NCBI GenBank assembly: GCA_033439255.1
Contig: CM065882.1
Location: 372,001-436,000, forward strand
Source of the DNA: Hericium rajendrae
Lineage: Eukaryota > Basidiomycota > Agaricomycetes > Russulales > Hericiaceae
Direction: 5' to 3'
DNA: 64,000 nt
This document shows positions 57,433 through 64,000 of the stretch, in pieces (positions within the stretch are counted from its first letter, which is position 1; each line of letters begins with the position of its first letter). A program made the position numbers and the translations under genes. The notes beneath the pieces were generated by a model. That model was not told the DNA's origin, made no database searches, and worked only from the letters and a program-made list of their open reading frames with translations.

Positions 57433-57992
57433 ACAGGAACTACTCTGCACAGTGCAGGCAGTACCCTTCTTTGCCTATGCGTTTCACACCTCATTTCTTG
57501 GAACGTCAAACAGATATAGTTGTTATTTAATGCGCGATACAGTCATTGGTTACTGTCATTTAGCGCATCTATTGTGTTTATTTCAACAGAGAGAAGCAAA
57601 ATTGTATCAAATTTCCTCGATACACTTGACCACATCGGCGTGCAAATATTCCAATGCAGTGAGCAGGCGGCGAGGCGGTCGGGGGTCACGGTTTAGAGCT
57701 TAGACGCGCCTGTCACAGATCAGGTGATTTGTTGTCACGACGAGTGTCAGTGCTAATTTCTCCGTCGTTCTACTTGTTGAACGTTGAAGTGCTAAGTTGG
57801 ATTCGAATTCATACATGAGAAACTCTACGAGGCCTCTCAGTACTCTAGCGACCGGTGAGTCTTCTGGTTTTTGATTGTTTGTGTACTGTCTCATGGTCCT
57901 TATATTATCAGCCACCTCCATTCGCGTCAAATTTGCACTTTCATACAGGATCAGGACGAGCTCTTTGCCATAAATCCCTTCTCACCCGGGCC
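57433..57992. promoter_or_regulatory. upstream region of BTB copy 3
   Basis: Intergenic DNA with the shared block at 57699-57738. No gene recognised. The frame upstream of the copy-3 ATG stays open to 57855 but without family similarity. Confidence 0.5.
57699..57738 (+). promoter_or_regulatory. 40-bp upstream block shared with BTB copy 4
   Basis: Contains CTTAGACGCGC, then GTCACA, the near-palindrome ATCAGGTGAT (with the E-box CAGGTG), and a second GTCAC. The same elements occur in the same order and spacing at 59547-59586. It lies about 255 bp before the copy-3 ATG. Confidence 0.6.
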
Positions 57993-59139
57993 ATGACCTT
58001 CCCCAAGTCTCAGTCTTCGAAGGCTACAAAGCTATTTTCCCCCTTTGCTCAACAGAGCCGACACTTCGGAGCGCCGTTCAATGACCCAGACGGAGATGTA
58101 ATATTGCGCTCGTCCGACCTCGTGGATTTTCGCGCTTACAAGATGATACTGTCGATGGCATCTCCTGTGTTCAAGGACATGTTCACGCTCCCTCAGCCGT
58201 CGTCGGATTCCTTCTCAGAATTCGCTCGGATATCTGTTCACAGCGCACGCCCCGGCTCAGTACGCAGTAACACCTCAAGCACTTCGTCGAGAACAGTGCG
58301 TCCTTCATCGAAGCCAGAGATGGCCCAAGAGAGAGCCGTCCCCGTCATACCATTGGCAGAAAGCGGCGAAACTATACATCTCCTTCTCACCGCCATATGC
58401 CCCGTCCCCACGAAAATCCCCAAATCATTCGGCAAGGCTATCGCCGTTCTCGAAGCGGCTCAAAAATACGATATGGAAGGCGCATTGGCCGACATCCGCG
58501 CGCTGACGAAACCGATGTTCGATACCATTCCTGCCGCTGATGCTCTTCTGGCTTTCGGCTTGGCATGCAGCGCCAAGCTTCGAAAGGAAGTTTCCATTGC
58601 GGCCTGGCGTACGCTGGGGAAGGCCATGAGCCTTGAATCCTTTGGTTACGACTTGAAATTTGTCACTGGCTCGGCCTTATACGAGCTCATGACATATAGG
58701 TGGTCATGCGTGGCTGCTGTTGTATCTGTCATCAGCAAGATTCGACAATCCATCCAGTCATTCATCAAAGACCCAAGTCAACATCGCTGTACGGAGCTTA
58801 CCAAGTCGGGGAAAGTGATTGAAGTGGCAAACGGTAGGACGCCGCAGTGGTGGGAAAGTCATTGGCTTTGGATTGAGGATAATGTGCGAGTCGGAAATTT
58901 CTTTCCAATCGCTCAATCCACTGTCGACCAGCTATCATTTCAAGATTCATTAAGAGCACATGGTTCGAAGGAGTGCAGTGCATGTTACAACTTGTCAAAT
59001 GACGTTGTCGCGCGCTTTTGCAAGAAAGCGCAATCCGACGTGGAGATGGCAACCAAAAAGGTGATTATCTTACTTGATAAAGATTTGCACTCGTTTACAT
59101 CGATATATTTAGGTTCGATTCAATTTCGACGGCATATAA
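57993..59139 (+). CDS. BTB/POZ protein, tandem copy 3
   Basis: Exons 57993-59060 and 59113-59139 give 364 residues. BTB core: APFNDPDGDVILRSSDLVDF, RAYKMILSMASPVFKDMFTL. A Ser-rich insert of about 50 residues follows, then IPLAESGETIHLLLTAICP, AIAVLEAAQKYDMEGALADI, LLAFGLACSAKLRKEVSIAA and SLESFGYDLKFVTGSALYEL. C-terminal region: DQLSFQDSLRAHGSKECSAC, NLSNDVVARFCKK. The 27-nt last exon encodes VRFNFDGI. It is closest to copy 4. The ATG at 57993 is chosen because it precedes conserved sequence; the open frame upstream lacks it. Confidence 0.85.
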
Positions 59140-59810
59140 TTCGACGAATACGTAAGTGCTATATTACTTCTCCTGCGCGCTGTGAGTCTGATCCTGAAGT
59201 TTATGTTCCTTTTCAGTCGTTGCGGCCCGGTGACCGGTCCTGTGGATGCCGCACTGACGAAGCAGAAGGCCTGGTCATCTAACTACGCGAGTCCTGCACG
59301 TTCAGCTAATGTGCTACTTATCAGCAAACGCTGAAGAGATAGTACAACACGTGGGGACAAATATGGAGATACAGTGCAATAGACGTGGTTCATAACGGAA
59401 AAATGACCGTGGCGGCATACATTTACAGTAGGACACAAGACGTCCCAAGTACGCCGCCGTTTCGACTCGAGATCCGTCTGATTCCACTGTACGCTGCCAC
59501 AACGCTGCCATGAAGTGACCGACTCCCTCTATGAATCTGATCGAGCCTTAGACGCGCTAGTCACAAATCAGGTGATCAGCTGTCACAGGTCCTGCAGTAC
59601 GGTGCCAGCGTGTGCACGCTCAGACTTTTGCTCAGGTTTCGTTGGCCTTGCGCTGGCCATCATTGCGTTGGTTTCTGCTTCATTTGTGGGCAACCTATTC
59701 AACAGTATCTCATCGCCGTATCATTGATTCCCTTCGCTCTCTGCAAGTTTTTGCTTTCGTATATCCACTAGTCACATTATCCGCGTGGCAACCATTCCGG
59801 GCTTCTCGCC
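59140..59810. promoter_or_regulatory. upstream region of BTB copy 4
   Basis: Intergenic DNA carrying the second copy of the shared block at 59547-59586. No gene recognised. Confidence 0.5.
59547..59586 (+). promoter_or_regulatory. 40-bp upstream block shared with BTB copy 3
   Basis: Same order as at 57699-57738: CTTAGACGCGC, GTCACA, ATCAGGTGAT and a second GTCAC. About 225 bp before the copy-4 ATG. The flanking DNA looks less alike by eye. Confidence 0.6.
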
Positions 59811-60985
59811 ATGGCCTCATCCGACCAAGCCGAATTATTGAGGGCCCGAAGGGAGTACTGTTCAGCAGAAGCACTAGCTTCGAAAACCCTTAAAGTTGTT
59901 ACCGCCGATGCGCCATTCAATGACCCAAACGCAGATATCGTCTTGCGCTCGTACGACCGTGTGGATTTTCGCACTTACAAGACGATCCTCTCGATGGCAT
60001 CGCCCATCTTCAGGGACATGTTTACGTTGCCTCAGCCGTTGCCAGAGTCTAGGGCAGAATCCGCCGCTCCGGTATCGGCTCCTAGGGAATCTTGCGATTC
60101 GGTACATGACATCTCGACGACAGAGGGCGAACTGTCTTTGACGACGCCGACCGCGGCAAGCCCAGAGTCGACAATAGTCCCGGTCACAACTCTGGCAGAA
60201 GACTGCAAAACCATACTCTTCCTCCTCACCGCTATCTGTCCCGTCCTCATTCAAGCTCCCGATTCATACGAAGAAAAGCTCGGTGTCCTCGCAGCTGCTC
60301 AGAAATACGAGATGACGGGCGCATTGGCGGATTTCCGTGCTTTTACGAATGCTGCATTCGACACTATCCCCCATAATATCGCTCTTCGAGTTTTTGGCCT
60401 GGCATGCCGCTACAAGCTCCGAGAGGAAGCCTCCGTCGCTGCCTGGTGCACGTTGGGAACGACCATGAGTCTCGAATCCTACGATTCTGACTTGAAGTTC
60501 GTGACCGGCTCTGCTTTATACGAACTGATGCAGTATCGACGATCGTGCGAGTCTGCTGTTGTGTCCGTCATTGCTGGGATTCAAAACGACCTCAAGTGGC
60601 TTGTCGGGGAGGCAAATCAACATCGCTGTGTGGATCTCGCAAAACGCGGGAAAGGGATCGAAACTCTGGATGACGATGACCCGCCGACGTGGTGGATAAA
60701 CCACTGGAGTGTGGTTCTGGATGGTTTAAAATCTGGACAGGTCTTTCCGACGGCTCAGTCTACTATCGACCAGTTATCATTCCATGATTCATTACGGGGA
60801 CATGGCTGGGAAGCTGGGTGCAATGCATGCCGCAAGTTGTCAAATGATGTTGTCGCGTCCTTTTGTGTGAAGATGCAACGTTGTGTGGAACGGGTAACAA
60901 AACGGGTAATAATCTTCTTTATTCGATGTTTCCCCCGTGTTGAAATTGGCATGCCCAGGTTCATTTAAATTTTGACGACATATGA
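59811..60985 (+). CDS. BTB/POZ protein, tandem copy 4
   Basis: Exons 59811-60905 and 60959-60985 give 373 residues. BTB core: APFNDPNADIVLRSYDRVDF, RTYKTILSMASPIFRDMFTL. A Ser/Thr-rich insert of about 55 residues follows, then TTLAEDCKTILFLLTAICP, LGVLAAAQKYEMTGALADF, LRVFGLACRYKLREEASVAA and SLESYDSDLKFVTGSALYEL. C-terminal part: DQLSFHDSLRGHGWEAGCNA, RKLSNDVVASFCVK. The 27-nt last exon encodes VHLNFDDI. If the intron is retained, the reading frame ends soon after with an unrelated tail. Confidence 0.85.
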
Positions 60986-61283
60986 TTTGACGAGCATGTG
61001 AGGTCTTGGCCTAGTTCGTCTGCAGGCTATTCTGATGGTGCAAGATGTCTCCACGATGGCTAGCATCACTTGGCGGAGGCAGGCGTTTCATCCTTCCAGA
61101 TCCCTTCAATAATAATTAGGTTCCAAGCAGCTACCGATCAACCGTGCAATTTAATGATCTACAAGTAATCCGTTTTCAAATAATAGTGTTTGATCTCATT
61201 TGTTTTGCAACGAAAGCCCGGCAGGACCCGTTTTTCGTGCTTAAGATGATTGAGCCCTGCCCTTGCTATCTATGGCGGTGACA

Positions 61284-63221
61284 TCATACAACAGCCGATG
61301 GATCCTTCGCCTTCATCACGTCCTCGTATTTTCTCTCATCCAGCTTGCTATCCTGGTCCACATTCACCTCTTCAGCATCCTCAGTGGTGCCGTTCTCGTC
61401 CTGCTGACGCTGGTGTTCCTTGCGCGCCTTGACGACATCCTTCCGCCACTCCACGCCTCCCGACCAGCCGACCCAAGTGTAACGCCCGACGTGAGGCCCG
61501 CGCAGGAACAGAATAGCAAGCTGCCAGCCCACCCAGGCAAGCATCAGCCCGCCGGCTGCTCGCCAGCCGTGCTCAAGGAAGACGCGTGAACCGACGGGCG
61601 TGCCCATCACTGTACCAATAAAGAACTACGAGCATAGCGTGGTGAGCGTAAATGACAAAATCGACTTCCATCGGACTCACAGAAAGGATGATGACGGCAT
61701 TGATCCTCGAGCGAGCAGACTCATCGATCCTGCGCACGAAATTAGACGGCTGCGATACCATCAGCTGACAAGCAAAACTTACGCAAGGACGGCGGTCGTC
61801 AGCGACGTCTGCTGCATCTGTCGGAAGACGTCGATGCCAATGGTGACGATAACGACGGCAGCGACATTCTCCCCAGCCGCGCCCGTGTAGATCGCCAGCG
61901 TGGCGAGCAGCATCAATGTCGAAAACAGGGTTGCATACCAAGGAATCATGCGGTCGATGATACGGCCTACGATTGGCGCCATGCATACACCGCCGATCCC
62001 GATCAGGCCAAACAGGCCGATGGCGAGCCTAAGAGCATCTGGTAAATGTGAGGAACTGGACGAAAGGCCGTGATGCTCACGTTGAGAAGTTGTATAGCGG
62101 ACCACCGAGCAAGAACGTCAGCGTCACCCAAAAGGTCGTGAAGCACGCGCTTGACGCGATCGTGATCAGAGAAGCCTGGATCAGCTCGGGCTCTGTGAAG
62201 GCCAACCTCGCCATGCTCCACAGAATGTCGAAGTAGCTCAGCCCGACGTTCTTCGCGGGGTAGTCCGGCAGCATCACCCACAGCAGGAACAGCACTAGAT
62301 ACTGCATTCCGATCGCCAAGTAATACACGACGCGCCATGTTGCGAACTCGGCGATGATGCCGGAGAAGACTCGTGCGATGAGCACGCCGAGGAGGAGCCC
62401 AGAAATGACGATGGAGATCGCAGTTGCGCGGCGCTCTGGTGGGGCGAGGTCCGCTGCGAGCGGAATGAGGATCTGTCCGGATACGCTGAACGCGCCGACG
62501 AGAAAGCAGAGGACCTCAAAGGCGACAAGGGATTTTGTGATCGAGAGCCCAATGGTTAAGCCTGCTGCGATAAAGGATAAAGAGAGCAACAAAGGGCGAC
62601 GAGGTAGAAGGTCACCCAATGGGGTGAGAAGGAGCAGACCCGTCGCGTATCTGAATGATGAACGGAGCTGAAGCTTGTAAGTGGTTTCGGGAAAGAAAAA
62701 ATAGTAAATTCGGACTTACCCTCCTTGCAGGAGCGTGGGTATACTGAAATTAGTCTTTCGTCAGTCGTATAGGATAAAGAGCAGAAGAGTCGCTTACTTG
62801 GACACTTCACTATAGTCCACATGGAACGAACTTGCTAGCTGGACTATAGCACACTTCAGCAACCACAAAAACTGCCAGGAAACCCAAGATTTTACTGAGC
62901 AAAGGTTGGCAGTAGTAAAGATTGGCCACAACTTGTCCGGCAGCGTGGCAGGATCAGCTGATTACTCCGACACCTGCAACGGAGATCGCACTTACCGAAT
63001 GTACCCGCGAAGCCGAACAAGGCATTCATTGCAAGCCCGAACTTGATGGGTTTGTCAGGATTATATCGCAGCCTCCGGGGAATGGGCAGAAATCCGAAGT
63101 CTTTCTTGCGTTGCAAGAATTCAAGTGCTTTTGATCCAGTGAGTTCTGAGATGACGCTCGATGGCACAGAAAGGGTCTCTGTGCTGCGACCTCCCCGCGG
63201 ATGCATGGCGTCCTCAGTCAT
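61284..63221 (-). CDS. major facilitator superfamily transporter, DHA1-like
   Basis: Proton-driven type membrane transporter, about 12 TM segments over several exons. The likely start ATG at 63221 (MTEDAMHPRGGRSTETL) precedes a cytosolic N-terminal stretch, then KFGLAMNALFGFAGT and NLYYCQPLL. LLLLTPLGDLLPRRPLLLSL carries the MFS loop 2-3 signature (GDxxxRR). Next come IGLSITKSLVAFEVLCFLVG, DLAPPERRATAISIVISGL, IIAEFATWRVVYYLAIGMQY, ITIASSACFTTFWVTLTFLL, FGLIGIGGVCMAPIVGRIID and VVIVTIGIDVFRQMQQTSL. The tail is long and charged (EEVNVDQDSKLDERKYED), ending at 61284. Substrate not predictable. An upstream non-ATG extension to 63275 is open but unsupported. Confidence 0.82.
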
Positions 63222-64000
63222 AACGCTAACGTCGAAGGTACCTGGCACGAATGAGGGGGAAAGAGGACTGCGCACTGTAGGAGCCGCGGTCGGCCGTTCT
63301 TATCTTGGGAGCGGCTGCAGCGTGTTGGTGTGAGCTGACGGAGAAGATCTCAAGGATCGTCCGCTTGGTCATTCTATATCCAACCAGCCTATCGTTGATT
63401 GGCGATGCGCTGTGATGTTTGAGGCCAGAAGTGGTATGTTTGCTCCACGCCTCCCTCTTCTCCGGAGTAGAAGCTATCGACCGATCTGGACTGCTATTCG
63501 TGACGCATGAATCCTGTTGGAGACTTGGAGACCGCCCTAGTCGGGAGCCATTCCATCTGCTTGTAGTAACTCGATCCGTACCACTCATCGTGGCGTACGA
63601 CACAAGCCTGCTGTACACATGCACCCGGCTTTCATGTGGGTGCGCGCCTGTGCATGTTCATCTAGTTATGTCATGCGCATTCAAAAATACTTCTTGAATG
63701 TGCCGTTAGCCTCGGTACTCTAAGAACTGGGGTAGAACAAAACGAGAATGATAGACTTACTTTTGGCCTACTAGCCACAGGACCCTTGCAGTTTTTGAGG
63801 ACTAACCCAACATGTCTCCACTCGCTCTCCTCGATCCGACATCGAGATGCCTGACTAGATAAGCACATTGGTCACGGTTTCGAGATCTCGAGACAGCCTG
63901 GCGTGTTGTCCGCACAGATAGTACTTACACAGACCTGGTATGACGGACGCAAATAGCGGACATTGAATTTCCTTGTTCCGCGACTGAGTCGCAAGGATGG
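63222..64000. other. right end of window, no supported gene
   Basis: Promoter region of the MFS gene and unassigned sequence. Open frames are short and unrecognised. Confidence 0.4.

Overview
The window reads as nuclear DNA of a filamentous basidiomycete. Genes are GC-rich and cut by many introns of about 45-60 nt with GT..AG ends. There is an intron-bearing tRNA, a plant-type (class II) DAHP synthase, a DUF6534-type membrane protein, and expanded F-box-like and BTB/POZ families with the architecture seen in mushroom-forming Agaricomycetes. A wood-decay relative such as a member of the Polyporales is my inference. All calls come from reading the sequence; no database search was run.

Layout. 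From 1 to 11.7 kb lie conserved housekeeping genes: a four-RRM Nrd1/Mrn1-type RNA-binding protein (-), a possible unknown gene (-), tRNA-Gln(UUG) with an intron (+), an HNH-nuclease-fold protein (+), an F-BAR/SH3 cytokinesis protein of the Cdc15/Hof1/Imp2 type (-), a small NIF3-related protein (+) and coatomer zeta (-). From 11.7 to 18.5 kb the DNA is sparse and decaying: a small membrane protein, a wrecked short-chain dehydrogenase, and two tandem copies of an F-box-like family, one intact and one dead. From 18.8 to 23.1 kb are L-arabinitol 4-dehydrogenase (-) and a secreted or vacuolar metallophosphoesterase (-).

From 24 to 32.3 kb is a second accessory block: an intact F-box/leucine-rich protein, its broken paralogue, two more copies of the F-box-like family, and an unknown gene. 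From 33 to 42.9 kb housekeeping resumes: the Bos1 SNARE (+), an unknown protein with a conserved Cys/His motif (-), a ModF-like double ABC ATPase (-), class II DAHP synthase (-) and mitochondrial ribosomal protein uL13m (+), the last two sharing a short divergent promoter. From 43 to 48 kb are an F-box/LRR fragment, a DUF6534 membrane protein (-) and a nonsense-mutated F-box/LRR copy. The Pff1-type vacuolar membrane protease (+) and a ubiquitin-like-domain protein with two MluI boxes upstream (-) follow.

From 54.6 to 61 kb four BTB/POZ genes stand head-to-tail on the + strand. They share a C-terminal Cys-containing region and end in the same tiny last exon of 24-27 nt; two of them also share a 40-bp block upstream. 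An MFS transporter (-) closes the window.

The main theme is gene birth and death. Three unrelated receptor-like families (F-box-like, F-box/LRR, BTB) occur in 12 copies, of which 8 look intact. They are interleaved with conserved single-copy genes. F-box and BTB proteins are commonly substrate receptors of cullin-RING ubiquitin ligases, so the region may be a rapidly changing ubiquitin-receptor island.
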